Source: an uncultured Rivibacter sp. (lineage in GTDB: Bacteria > Pseudomonadota > Gammaproteobacteria > Burkholderiales > Burkholderiaceae). Taken from it: 64,000 nucleotides of DNA. Each line of letters opens with the position of its first letter. Position 1 is the stretch's first letter. Below the pieces are notes generated by a model, which saw nothing but the letters and a program-made list of their open reading frames with translations, made no database searches and was not told where the DNA came from. The position numbers and the translations under genes were made by a program. Of this stretch, positions 1-10,369 are shown piece after piece. Location of the stretch: positions 66,244-130,243 of the forward strand of contig CAMLLU010000008.1 in the NCBI GenBank assembly GCA_946480925.1, written 5' to 3'.

Positions 1-24
1 AACTGCGGGCGAAGTGACGCCCAC

Positions 25-80
25 CCCCGTAGCGCTGACGCGCTCCCCCTCAAGGGGGCGACGCCAGCGGCCTGGCTGAG
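25..80. repeat. GC-rich intergenic element with CCCCCT/AGGGGG hairpin
   Basis: A short palindrome, CCCCCT-CA-AGGGGG at 45-58, sits in a GC-rich non-coding stretch. It resembles dispersed intergenic elements I associate with Burkholderiales genomes, but no second copy lies in this window, so the family assignment is from memory. The first ~20 bases may hold the tail of an upstream gene; this cannot be supported. Confidence 0.35.
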
Positions 81-107
81 CCAGTTCCGCGGCGTCCACC
101 CTGATCG

Positions 108-134
108 CAACAGGGCCGCATTGCGGCCCTGTTG
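108..134. terminator. 12-bp inverted repeat, probable terminator
   Basis: CAACAGGGCCGC and GCGGCCCTGTTG form a perfect 12-bp stem around an ATT loop. It lies between the upstream non-coding stretch and mtnN. There is no long T-run on either side (only CTCTTGT on the plus strand), so it may be a bidirectional or Rho-assisted terminator. Confidence 0.5.
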
Positions 135-189
135 CTCTTGTCGGATACGGGTGGCGCGTGGTTGGGGTGTAGTGAGAAACTGCAGCCCC

Positions 190-981
190 ATGACGCTTGC
201 CATCGTTGCCGCGATGCACGAGGAACTGCGTGCGCTGCTGCCCGCGCTCGAAGCGCCGCGCGTGGCGCACCACGCCGGGCGCGAATTCCACTGTGGCCGG
301 CTCGATGGTCACGAGGTCGTGCTGGTGCTGTCGCGCATCGGCAAGGTGGCCGCGGCCACCACGGCGGCCTTGTTGATCGAACGCTTCGACGCGCGACGGC
401 TACTGTTCACCGGCGTGGCCGGCGGGCTGGGCCCGAAGGTCAAGGTGGGTGACGTGGTGGTGGCGCGCGAGCTGTTGCAGCACGACATGGACGCCTCGCC
501 GCTCTTCCCGCGTTACGAAGTGCCGCTGGCCGGCCGTGCCCGCTTTCCCACCGATGCGCCCATGAGCGATGCACTGGTGGCCGCGGCGCGCGAAGGTGTG
601 GGGCGGGTGCTCGAGCTTGCAGGGTCGTTGCACAAGCTGGCCGACTTCGGCATCACCACGCCGGCCGTGCATGAGGGCCTGGTGGTCAGCGGCGATCGCT
701 TCGTGGCCACCGACGGTGAAAGCGAGATCCTGCGCACCAACCTGCCCGATGCCATGGCCGTCGAAATGGAAGGCGCCGCGGTGGCCCAGGTGTGCCACGA
801 CTGCGACGTGCCCTTCGCCGTGTTGCGCAGCATCTCCGACTGCGCCGACGACAGCGCCCACGTGGACTTCACCCGTTTCGTGGAGACCGTGGCGAGCCGC
901 TACACGGCCACCATCGTGCGGCTGTGGCTGCGGGCTTGGCCCGACGGCCAGGCCCGCCTCGATGCCGACGAAGAGCTGTGA
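190..981 (+). CDS. mtnN: 5'-methylthioadenosine/S-adenosylhomocysteine nucleosidase
   Basis: A 263-residue cytosolic nucleosidase that hydrolyses methylthioadenosine and S-adenosylhomocysteine to adenine plus the thioribose products (methionine salvage, SAH detoxification). The N-terminus MTLAIVAAMHEEL carries the general-acid glutamate of the family. AVEMEGAAVAQVC is the ribose-binding segment and RSISDCADD holds the catalytic aspartate. The usual length is about 230 residues; the extra ~30 lie around residues 105-160. An in-frame start at 121 falls inside the preceding inverted repeat, so ATG 190 is preferred. The next gene starts 4 bases downstream, suggesting an operon. Some homologues act on futalosine, which cannot be excluded. 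Confidence 0.9.
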   Translation: MTLAIVAAMHEELRALLPALEAPRVAHHAGREFHCGRLDGHEVVLVLSRIGKVAAATTAALLIERFDARRLLFTGVAGGLGPKVKVGDVVVARELLQHDMDASPLFPRYEVPLAGRARFPTDAPMSDALVAAAREGVGRVLELAGSLHKLADFGITTPAVHEGLVVSGDRFVATDGESEILRTNLPDAMAVEMEGAAVAQVCHDCDVPFAVLRSISDCADDSAHVDFTRFVETVASRYTATIVRLWLRAWPDGQARLDADEEL

Positions 982-985
982 CGTG

Positions 986-1504
986 ATGCCGGCACCCTGG
1001 CGGTGGTTGTGGCAGGCGCTGCGCGCAGTGGGCGTTGCGCTGCTGGCGGCGCTGATCTTTCTCGAGGAATGGGGCTGGCGCCCGCTCTCCGCCGCGTTGG
1101 GTCGGCTGGCGAAGTGGCCGCCGTTCGCATGGCTCGAAGCGCGCATCCGCAATGCGCCGCCGGCAGTGGCGCTGGTGCTCTTCCTGCTGCCCACGTTGCT
1201 GCTCTTCCCGGTGAAGCTCGCGGCCCTGTGGTTCATCCACAAGGGCCATGCCGCGTTCGGGCTGGGCGTCATCGTGGCAGCCAAGGTGGTGGGCACGGCG
1301 CTGGTGGGGCGCCTGTTCATGCTCACCCAGCCGCAGTTGATGCACTACACGTGGTTCGCGCGGTCACTGGCGTGGTGGGTGGCGCTCAAGGCCCGTGTGG
1401 GCGAGGTGGTGAGTGGCTCGGCGCTGTGGCAGCAACTGCGCCGCCTGGGGCAACGCATGCGCGCCTGGTGGCGGCTGCGCATGCGTTCGTCTTCGTTGCG
1501 ATGA
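986..1504 (+). CDS. Small inner-membrane protein of unknown function
   Basis: 172 residues starting 4 bases after the mtnN stop, so probably co-transcribed. Three hydrophobic segments are visible: about residues 6-24 (LRAVGVALLAALIFLEEW), 48-73 (VALVLFLLPTLLLFPVKLAA) and 80-103. The C-terminus is strongly basic (many Arg and Trp) and likely cytosolic. No catalytic motif is seen. I do not recognise a characterised family; it looks like the short hypothetical membrane proteins common in Burkholderiales. Confidence 0.7.
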   Translation: MPAPWRWLWQALRAVGVALLAALIFLEEWGWRPLSAALGRLAKWPPFAWLEARIRNAPPAVALVLFLLPTLLLFPVKLAALWFIHKGHAAFGLGVIVAAKVVGTALVGRLFMLTQPQLMHYTWFARSLAWWVALKARVGEVVSGSALWQQLRRLGQRMRAWWRLRMRSSSLR

Positions 1505-1519
1505 GGCACTCTGGGGCGC

Positions 1520-2997
<1,478 letters not shown>

Positions 2998-3001
<4 letters not shown>

Positions 3002-3114
3002 GACCACACCCCGCTCGCCGAGTACGGCGATCGACCCGCCGAGAGGGGCGGGCCTTGCTTGGGGCGGCCCGGCGTGGCGGCCCGGGAAGTACAGGTTGAC
3101 ACTGGATGTCTCAT
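2998..3114 (-). CDS. Putative 38-residue leader ORF coupled to the M20 peptidase
   Basis: This ORF starts MRHPVSTCTSRAATPG and ends PYSASGVWS; its TGA overlaps the peptidase ATG (ATGA). A good ribosome site, AAGGAG at 3120-3125, lies 5 bases upstream. The same ORF, with 8 substitutions and no indels over 117 bases, precedes the asnC-type gene at 22975. Similarity stops at the ORF ends in both places. A hairpin, TCGCCG-TACT-CGGCGA, lies just before the downstream start. It may be a regulatory leader peptide/structured leader, or a repeat element that happens to be open; only 3 of the 8 differences are synonymous, so coding selection is not shown. Confidence 0.5.
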
Positions 3115-3231
3115 GCAGGCTCCTTCGTGGGGAGTGGCAAGGGTGGTGCGCAAACGCGTGGTTTGCGTGAGGCGAAGGGGCAGTATAGGCAGCCTCAAAA
3201 GCTCGCTGTGGCTTCTATTGGATCAACATAG

Positions 3232-3261
3232 ATTTGAACAAATACGGCCAGTCGATAAAAT
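3232..3261 (+). promoter_or_regulatory. hipBA promoter with overlapping palindromic operator
   Basis: In an AT-rich stretch unlike its surroundings, TTGAAC (3234-3239) and TAAAAT (3256-3261) form a -35/-10 pair with 16-bp spacing. The palindrome ATTTG-AA-CAAAT (3232-3243) overlaps the -35 box and is a candidate site for HipB autorepression. The -10 lies only 7 bases from the hipB ATG, so the mRNA may be leaderless. No binding data; inference from sequence. Confidence 0.5.
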
Positions 3262-3268
3262 AAATGTT

Positions 3269-3667
3269 ATGCCTAGGAATCCACGGGCCCTTGCCACCAT
3301 GCCGCCCGCCGCCGCCGAGGCGCTGCGCCGGCTGGGCGCCAACATCGCCATCGCACGCGTGCGCCGCAAGGAGTCGCAGCGCCTATGGGCGCAGCGGCTG
3401 GGCGTTTCGGTGCCCACGCTCATCCGCATGGAACAGGGCGATGCCAGCGTGAGCATCGGCATCTACGTCACGGCGTTGTGGCTCATGGGCCGCGTGCAGG
3501 CGCTGCCCGAGCTGGCCGACCCGGCGCAGGACCGCGGTGCGCTGGAGATGGACGTGCGCGAGGCTGTCAAACGCCGCGCGGTGCGCTCAGCGGCCTCGGC
3601 CGAGGCGCGGCTGGCGCGCAAGACGGCATCGCCCGCACCGGCCGCCAGGAAAGCGAGGCCCAAGTGA
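3269..3667 (+). CDS. hipB: HipB-like antitoxin, XRE-family DNA-binding protein
   Basis: 132 residues with a Cro/C1-type helix-turn-helix at about residues 17-70: RRKESQRLWAQRLGVSVPTL then IRMEQGDASVSI, typical of HipB-like antitoxins. The C-terminal ~45 residues are Ala/Arg/Lys-rich and probably disordered. Its stop overlaps the hipA GTG start by 4 bases (GTGA), so the two are translationally coupled. It is expected to neutralise HipA and autorepress through the palindrome overlapping the promoter. ATG 3269 follows the only plausible promoter. Confidence 0.85.
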   Translation: MPRNPRALATMPPAAAEALRRLGANIAIARVRRKESQRLWAQRLGVSVPTLIRMEQGDASVSIGIYVTALWLMGRVQALPELADPAQDRGALEMDVREAVKRRAVRSAASAEARLARKTASPAPAARKARPK

Positions 3668-4923
3668 ACGCGCGTGCCGAAACGGCGGCCAGGTGCAAGC
3701 CGGCCGACCAGCTGTACCTGTGGCTGCTCACCTTGCCCGAGCAGCCGGTGCTCGTCGGTGAGCTCAATATGGTGCGCACTTCGCGCGGCGTGTCGTTGCG
3801 CTACGACCCCGGCTGGATCGAGCGCGGCTTTGCGCTGAGCGAAGACCTGCCGCTGCTGACCGGCGAAGAGTTCCTGCCGCACGAGAAGGACACCGCGGCC
3901 GGCGCCGTGGACGACGCCCGGCCCGACCGCTGGGGCGAGCGCGTCATCAAGTTCCTCGACAAGCCGCCGCGCCTGTCGCTGCTCGAATACCTCTACTTCG
4001 CGGGCGGCGACCGTTTCGGTGCCTTGGGCGTTTCAATCTCGCGCGAACGCTACGAACCGCGCCGCATCGGCCCGCTGCCCAAGCTGGGCGACGCGCCGCT
4101 GCTGCACGAGCTGGTTCGCAAGGTGCTCGAGAACGAACCCATCGCCGCCGAGCACAAGCGCCTCATCACGCCCGGCGTCACCATGGGCGGCGCACGGCCC
4201 AAGGGACTGCTCACCATCGACGGCGACGAGTGGGTCGTGAAGTTCTCCGCCGGCGACGCCACCGATGTGCCGCTCATCGAACACGCCACGATGACGCTGG
4301 CGGCCCAGGCCGGCATCCGCGTGGCGACCACGCGTGCGCTGCGGCTCGTGTATGGCCACGCGGTGGCGGTGCGCCGCTTCGACCGCGACGGCGGGCGGCG
4401 GCTGCATGCACTGTCGGCCAACGTGGCGCTCAAGGCCGCCGGCGAGCCGCTCGGCTACCCCGAACTCGCGCAGCTGCTGCGCCGCCGCGGTGTGGCCGAG
4501 GGCGGCGTGAACGTCGAGCACATGCGGGAGCTGTTCCGCCGCATGGTGTTCAACATCCTGATCGACAACACCGACGACCACGAAAAGAACCACGTGCTGC
4601 TGGTCAACGACGCGCAGCAATACGAGCTGTCACCTGCCTTCGACGTGTTGCCCTCGGGCCAGGCGCTGGGCTACCAGCAGATGCGCGTGGGGGAGGACGA
4701 GGCCGACTCCACGCTCGACAACGCGCTGTCGATGAGCTCGCTGTTCGCGCTGAAGAAGGCCGAAGCGCAAGCCGAGGTCGCGCGCGTGGCCGGTGTGGTG
4801 GCGGGCTGGAAGCAGCACTTCGCGGCGCAAGGCGTCAGCGCACGCGACATCGAACTCCACGCCGAGCAGATCGACCGCGACTTCCTGCGCGACCAGCGGC
4901 GGGCGTTTTCCAAGGAGCGTTGA
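3664..4923 (+). CDS. hipA: HipA-family serine/threonine kinase toxin
   Basis: 419 residues with a GTG start overlapping the hipB stop. HipA kinases phosphorylate translation factors (in E. coli glutamyl-tRNA synthetase) and induce dormancy; the substrate of this lineage is unknown. Visible signatures: DDARPDRWGERV near residue 85, the nucleotide-loop GGARPKGLL (~residue 178), the catalytic stretch NILIDNTDDHEKNH (~residues 298-311) and LSPAFDVLPS (~322). Length fits single-chain HipA. The gene converges with the hydrolase at 4931, with 7 bases between stops. Promoter, antitoxin and toxin are all intact. Confidence 0.87.
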   Translation: MNARAETAARCKPADQLYLWLLTLPEQPVLVGELNMVRTSRGVSLRYDPGWIERGFALSEDLPLLTGEEFLPHEKDTAAGAVDDARPDRWGERVIKFLDKPPRLSLLEYLYFAGGDRFGALGVSISRERYEPRRIGPLPKLGDAPLLHELVRKVLENEPIAAEHKRLITPGVTMGGARPKGLLTIDGDEWVVKFSAGDATDVPLIEHATMTLAAQAGIRVATTRALRLVYGHAVAVRRFDRDGGRRLHALSANVALKAAGEPLGYPELAQLLRRRGVAEGGVNVEHMRELFRRMVFNILIDNTDDHEKNHVLLVNDAQQYELSPAFDVLPSGQALGYQQMRVGEDEADSTLDNALSMSSLFALKKAEAQAEVARVAGVVAGWKQHFAAQGVSARDIELHAEQIDRDFLRDQRRAFSKER

Positions 4924-4930
4924 CCGGGCC

Positions 4931-5800
4931 CTAGCGCGGGAACCTGGCGTCCAGCCATTCCTGCAGCCGCTGGAACACCTGGCCCTGCTCGGGCTCGTTG
5001 AAGATCTCGTGCGCCAGCGGCGCGAACTCGTGCGTGGTGACCACGCCGCGCGGTGCGTCGTTGGCGAAGGCGGCACTGCCGCGCGGCGCCACGCAGCGGT
5101 CGGCACCGGCCCACATCAGCAGCGTCGGCGTGGCCCAGGCGGCGGCGCGTGCCCGCGTAACGTCGCCGCCATCGACGATGAAGCGCACCAGCTTCGCGGT
5201 CACGCGGTCGTGCACCAACGGGTCGGCCTTGTAGGCTGCCACCACGGCCGGGTCGTGCGACACCCAGGCCGGGTCCAGCCCGTTGCCCACGGCCACGTCG
5301 GGCGCCAGGCTGCCCATCACGTTCAGCAGCAGCTTCTGCAGTGCATTCATGCCAGGGTCCAGCGCGGGTGAAGACATCACCAGCGCCTCCACCGGCCTGG
5401 CCCAGCCGGCACGCGGTGCACCCGCGGGCTGCGCCTGCTCGGCCACGAAGCGGCCCACCACCAGCCCGCCCATGCTGTGCCCCAACAGCACCAGCGGCTG
5501 GCCGGGGTGCTGGTGGCGCAGGTGGTCCACCAACGCGGCCAGGTCCCACAGCAGGTCGTCGCCCTGCACCAGGCCGCCGCGCGGGCCCGGCGAGCGGCCG
5601 TGGCCTCGCTGGTCGTAGCCCGTCACTTCCCAGCCGGCGGCGTTGAACTCGGCGGCCACGTGCGTGTAGCGGCCGATGTGTTCGCCCAGGCCGTGCACCA
5701 GTGCCACCTGCCCGCGCGGCCTGGCGTCTGCGGGCAAGGGCCAGTGACGCAGGTGCAGGTCGAGTCCGTCGCGCGTGGTGAGGCTGGTGATGCTGGTCAT
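4931..5800 (-). CDS. Alpha/beta hydrolase, monoacylglycerol-lipase/lysophospholipase type
   Basis: 289 residues of the Hydrolase_4 (serine aminopeptidase S33-like) fold. LVHGLGEHIGRYTHVA holds the oxyanion-hole HG motif, YDQRGHGRSPGPRG is the family signature, GHSMGG carries the nucleophile serine (~residue 109), WAGADRC the acid, and HEIFNE the catalytic histidine. These point to a lipase acting on monoacylglycerols or lysophospholipids. ATG 5800 starts MTSITSLTTRDGL, the natural N-terminus; longer in-frame starts add low-complexity residues. No signal peptide is seen. Substrate is not determined. Confidence 0.85.
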   Translation of the reverse strand: MTSITSLTTRDGLDLHLRHWPLPADARPRGQVALVHGLGEHIGRYTHVAAEFNAAGWEVTGYDQRGHGRSPGPRGGLVQGDDLLWDLAALVDHLRHQHPGQPLVLLGHSMGGLVVGRFVAEQAQPAGAPRAGWARPVEALVMSSPALDPGMNALQKLLLNVMGSLAPDVAVGNGLDPAWVSHDPAVVAAYKADPLVHDRVTAKLVRFIVDGGDVTRARAAAWATPTLLMWAGADRCVAPRGSAAFANDAPRGVVTTHEFAPLAHEIFNEPEQGQVFQRLQEWLDARFPR

Positions 5801-5849
5801 GGGGGCGCAGTCTAAGAGCCTGCCTGCGCAGCAGGCGCAAGGGTTGGCC

Positions 5850-6665
5850 CTAGACGAACGGCCCGGCGTCGCGCGGCCGCCACCCCAGGCCCACTGTGGT
5901 GCCGCCGGGCTGCGTGCCGCGCCGCGGGCGGTATTCACAGCCCACCCAGCCGGTGTAGCCCAGCGAATCGATCAGCTCGAAGAGGTAGGGGTAGTGCAGC
6001 TCACCCACGTCGGGCTCGTGGCGCTCCGGCACGCCGGCGATCTGCATGTGGCCGACGCGGCCGGTGGGCAGGTACTCGCGCAGCTTCATGGCCACGTCGC
6101 CCTCGACGATCTGGCAGTGGTAGAGGTCCATCTGCATCTGCAGCAACGGTGAGCCCACCGCCTGCACGATGGCGTGCGCGTCGGCCTGCCGGTTCAAGAA
6201 GTAGCCGGGAATGTCGCGCGGGTTGATCGGCTCGATGGTGAGCACCACCCCGCTGCCGGCCGCCTGTGCGGCAGCCCATTGCAGGTTGCCCACGAAGCAG
6301 TTGTGCGCCGCAGCACGCGACACACCTTCTCCTTCTGGCAGCACGCCCGCCATCACGTGCACCCTCGGGCAACCCAGCACGGTGGCATAGGCCAATGCCT
6401 GCTCCAGGGCGCGCCGGAACTCGCCTTCACGGCCCGGCAGGGCGGCCAGGCCGCGTTCGCCGGCCTCCCAGCTACCCGGCGGCGTGTTCATCAGCACCAG
6501 CTGCAAGCCGGCATCGCGCAGGCGGGCCGCCAGCTCCGCCTGCGCATGGGCATACGGAAACAGCATCTCCACGGCAGCAAAGCCGTCGGCGGCCGCGGCA
6601 GCGAAGCGATCGAGGAAGGCGTGCTCCGGGTAGAGCAGCGAGACGTTGGCAGCGAAGCGAGGCAT
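5850..6665 (-). CDS. hyi: Hydroxypyruvate isomerase family TIM-barrel protein
   Basis: 271 residues of the xylose-isomerase-like TIM barrel. [20 protein letters not shown] is the standard Hyi/OtnI start. Metal-site glutamates and histidines appear in [30 protein letters not shown] and VGCEYRPR, the last being the second conserved glutamate. Hyi interconverts hydroxypyruvate and tartronate semialdehyde in glyoxylate metabolism; OtnI paralogues act on 2-oxo-tetronate. No gcl, glxR or otn partners are nearby, so the substrate is open. It is an isolated minus-strand gene behind the hydrolase. Confidence 0.8.
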   Translation of the reverse strand: MPRFAANVSLLYPEHAFLDRFAAAAADGFAAVEMLFPYAHAQAELAARLRDAGLQLVLMNTPPGSWEAGERGLAALPGREGEFRRALEQALAYATVLGCPRVHVMAGVLPEGEGVSRAAAHNCFVGNLQWAAAQAAGSGVVLTIEPINPRDIPGYFLNRQADAHAIVQAVGSPLLQMQMDLYHCQIVEGDVAMKLREYLPTGRVGHMQIAGVPERHEPDVGELHYPYLFELIDSLGYTGWVGCEYRPRRGTQPGGTTVGLGWRPRDAGPFV

Positions 6666-6839
6666 GGGCGACAGGGTAGCGTTTCGGCCAGCGGCTTTCC
6701 TCGCCACCTACACGCGGGGGTTCTGTACGCCGACAGCGCTGCGAAGCCGGCGCAACCATAGTTGCGGTGTGTTCATTCCCGCGGTGCAGGCGTATCCTCG
6801 ATTCGCCGCCTGGTTCAACAACGTGCAGGAGTGTTCGCC

Positions 6840-7640
6840 GTGTTGTCGCCATCGCCTCTCGCGTGCCGTCAGCCGCCCCACCCGCGGGGGCGCAGGCTGG
6901 CGGCCGGTGTGGCGATTGCGCTGGGAGCCGGCGGTGCACTGGCCGATCCTCGGAACGAGGCGCATACCGCGGCCGAGGCCGAGGCCTCGCAGCAACCCCT
7001 GGTGATGGAATGGGGCAGCCCGCTCGGCACCCATGCAGCGGCGCCTGCGGCCGTGGTCGAGCAGCTTGAGCCCGCACGCCGCCTGGGTGACTGGGCCATG
7101 CCACAGCAGCAACGCCAAACGGGCGGCAGCCTGCTGCTCTCGCGCTCGCGGCTGCAGGCCGAGTCGGCCCCCAACGAAGGTGCAGGCGACACGGCCAATG
7201 CATTCGACGCGCCGCAACGGGCACGCGTGGACATGGACAACATCGCCTACCGCTGGTGGTTCGCACGCGAGCGCTCGAGCGTGTCGCTCGGCCTGGGCGC
7301 GGCCACCTACCGCGTGCGCGGCGTGGATGCCGGGCCGCTGCGCGAGTTCGGCGACACGACGCTGGGCGCGCCGCTCATCAGCGTGGGGCTGCGCCATCGC
7401 ATGACCGAATCGGCCTTGCTGTACCTCGACGCGGCCAGCACCCGCCGGCTCGGTGCCGACGAGATCGGCAGCGACTACTACGGCGCTCGCGCCGGTGTCG
7501 AATGGCAGGCCTCGCGCAACGCCACCTTCGCGATCGAGCAAGGCAAGGTGCGTGTGCGGCTGTACTCGACCCAGAACTCCCAGATGTCGCTGCGCGTGAA
7601 AAAGGGCGGGCCCATGCTCGTCTACCGCCGCACCTTCTGA
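6840..7640 (+). CDS. Probable outer-membrane beta-barrel protein, function unknown
   Basis: 266 residues. GTG 6840 is chosen because AGGAG (6827-6831) sits 8 bases upstream and the protein then opens with a signal peptide (RRLAAGVAIALGAGGALA, cleavage near ADPR). The region after ~residue 125 alternates polar and hydrophobic residues (for example SVSLGLGAATYRVRGV, NATFAIEQGKVRVRLY), and the last residue is phenylalanine (VYRRTF), as in Bam-assembled barrels. No named family is recognised. Nothing in the neighbours indicates a role. Confidence 0.6.
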   Translation: MLSPSPLACRQPPHPRGRRLAAGVAIALGAGGALADPRNEAHTAAEAEASQQPLVMEWGSPLGTHAAAPAAVVEQLEPARRLGDWAMPQQQRQTGGSLLLSRSRLQAESAPNEGAGDTANAFDAPQRARVDMDNIAYRWWFARERSSVSLGLGAATYRVRGVDAGPLREFGDTTLGAPLISVGLRHRMTESALLYLDAASTRRLGADEIGSDYYGARAGVEWQASRNATFAIEQGKVRVRLYSTQNSQMSLRVKKGGPMLVYRRTF

Positions 7641-7835
7641 ACGCCGGAGCCGGCATTCGCACCGTGCCGTTGCAGCCAGGCCACAGCGGCGTGCTGCGCT
7701 GCGCACGCCGTTGCAACTGACAGCCACGCGTCAGCGCGCTCGCACGATGATGTGCGCCAAGCCCGAAGAGCATCGCGCCATGCGCTTGTTGCGCCGCAGC
7801 AGCGCATGCCGCAAACACATCATCAAGGAGACACC

Positions 7836-8459
7836 ATGAACCGCCCCTTGCCGTTGCGCCGCGAGCGCGCCCCTCTGGCCTTGATGGCTTCTGCCCTGGC
7901 ACTGGCCGCAGCGTTGCTGGCCGCAGAGGCCAGCGCCGCGCCCACCGCCACCAAGTTCGAGCCTGCGGCGCAGGTGCAGGGCACCAAGCTGCAGTTGAAC
8001 GGCGCCGGCACGCGCTACAAGGCCGGCATCTTCAAGGTCTACGACATGGCGATGTACACGACCAGGAAGGTCAGCACGCCTGAAGAGCTGCTCGCGCTGC
8101 CTGGCCCCAAGCGGCTGGACTTCACCGCACTGCGCGAAGTACCCGGCACCGACCTGGGCCTGCTGTTCGTGAAGGGCCTGTCTGAAAACTCGCCGAAGGA
8201 ACAGGTGCAGAAGCACACCGTGGCGACGACCCGCTTGATCGAGATCTTCTCCGGCCGCTCCAAGCTCAAGGTCGGTGACACCTTCGCGATGGAGTTCATG
8301 CCGGGCAAGGGCACCACCTTCTTCATCGTTGGCGAGCCGCAAGGAGGTGCCGTGGGCGACGACGAATTCTTTGAGATGGTGCTGCGCATCTGGTTTGGCA
8401 AGTCGCCCGCCGACAAGGGCTTGAAAGACGCGCTGCTCGGGATCGACCAGAACCGTTGA
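7836..8459 (+). CDS. Exported chalcone-isomerase-like domain protein
   Basis: 207 residues with a ribosome site AAGGAG (7825-7830) 5 bases before ATG 7836. Residues 1-29 form a signal peptide ending near ASAAP. The mature part has features of the bacterial chalcone-isomerase-like domain (Chalcone_3): LNGAGTRYKAGIFKVYDMAMY, then KRLDFTALREV and FFEMVLRIWFGKSPADKGLKDALLG at the end. Bacterial members are periplasmic, lack known isomerase chemistry and may bind fatty acids or lipids. The gene stands alone; the 195 bases upstream show no clear feature. Confidence 0.8.
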   Translation: MNRPLPLRRERAPLALMASALALAAALLAAEASAAPTATKFEPAAQVQGTKLQLNGAGTRYKAGIFKVYDMAMYTTRKVSTPEELLALPGPKRLDFTALREVPGTDLGLLFVKGLSENSPKEQVQKHTVATTRLIEIFSGRSKLKVGDTFAMEFMPGKGTTFFIVGEPQGGAVGDDEFFEMVLRIWFGKSPADKGLKDALLGIDQNR

Positions 8460-8475
8460 TCACGAAAAGCAAGCG

Positions 8476-8877
8476 TCAGCCGGTCTTGCCGGCCTGGGCC
8501 TGCAGCTTTCTCTTCATCCCTTCTTCTGAAACTCGGCGCGCCTCGGCCACGCGCGCCTGCTCTGCACGCCGGCAGGGCCGGCACCGCACCCCGATGCTGT
8601 TGATGTTGCCCAGCGCCACCTCGTACCACCACTTCTGTTGCTTGGCCGTCCACACCTCATGGCTGCCGCAGTCGCGGCAGCTGAACTCGCGGTCCACGTA
8701 GTACAGCGGCAGCGGGCCACAGGTGTTGTTGTGGCGCGCGAGCAGGTCGTGGTCGGCTTCCACCACACCGAACGGGATGCGCGGGCGCCGCACGTGCGGG
8801 TCGAAGTTGACGAACTTCGCGGCACGCTCGCGGCGGCGCTGTTTGATCTCCTCGCGGCGTTGTTTTCCGCTTTTCAT
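8476..8877 (-). CDS. Zinc-ribbon protein co-transcribed with rtcB
   Basis: 133 residues. The core has two CxxC knuckles, FSCRDCGSHEVWT and GVRCRPCRRAEQ, about 35 residues apart, with the KQQKWWYEVALG segment between them; this matches the zf-trcl type 'probable zinc-ribbon' pattern. N- and C-termini are basic (KSGKQRREEIKQRRRERAAK; GMKRKLQAQAGK), as expected for RNA binding. It begins 5 bases after the rtcB stop, so it is almost surely in the same transcript. A role as RNA-binding helper of the ligase is inference from position and charge. Confidence 0.75.
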   Translation of the reverse strand: MKSGKQRREEIKQRRRERAAKFVNFDPHVRRPRIPFGVVEADHDLLARHNNTCGPLPLYYVDREFSCRDCGSHEVWTAKQQKWWYEVALGNINSIGVRCRPCRRAEQARVAEARRVSEEGMKRKLQAQAGKTG

Positions 8878-8882
8878 CACCG

Positions 8883-10103
<1,221 letters not shown>

Positions 10104-10122
10104 GACTTCACTTCCTTGTGTC

Positions 10123-10227
10123 TGGTGGACACGGCGGGATTCGAACCCGCATCACTGCGACGACCAGGGGCTTTGATCCACAGGCCGAGCCGGCGATTGG
10201 CAAACGCGCGCCAGTTGACACCCGTCC
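10123..10227 (-). ncRNA. tRNA-like RNA with encoded CCA between slipin and rtcB
   Basis: On the minus strand a perfect T-arm (GCGGG-TTCGAAT-CCCGC) is followed by CGTGTCC, a discriminator A and CCA. GGACGGG about 100 bases upstream pairs with CGTGTCC at 6 of 7 positions counting one G-U. TGGC...GCCA can form a D-like stem. The middle is long and does not fold into a recognisable anticodon arm, so this is not a normal tRNA. It ends 20 bases before the rtcB ATG, within the inferred operon. The 5' end is uncertain. Confidence 0.55.
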
Positions 10228-10369
10228 TCGGAGCGGCAACCTGCATCCTCAACCCTACTCGCCAGCCCACTTTCCCGTCGCAACCGGTGTTACCCGGTCC
10301 GCCTGGCACTTCAACGTTTTAGGCGGTGGCGCTCCCTTCAGTGCCTGCGTGCCCTTGTTCTTTCCTCTG

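Noticed and set aside
10123..10227. An ordinary tRNA gene before rtcB
   Set aside because: No anticodon arm of normal shape can be drawn and the length is about 105 bases, so it is called tRNA-like only.
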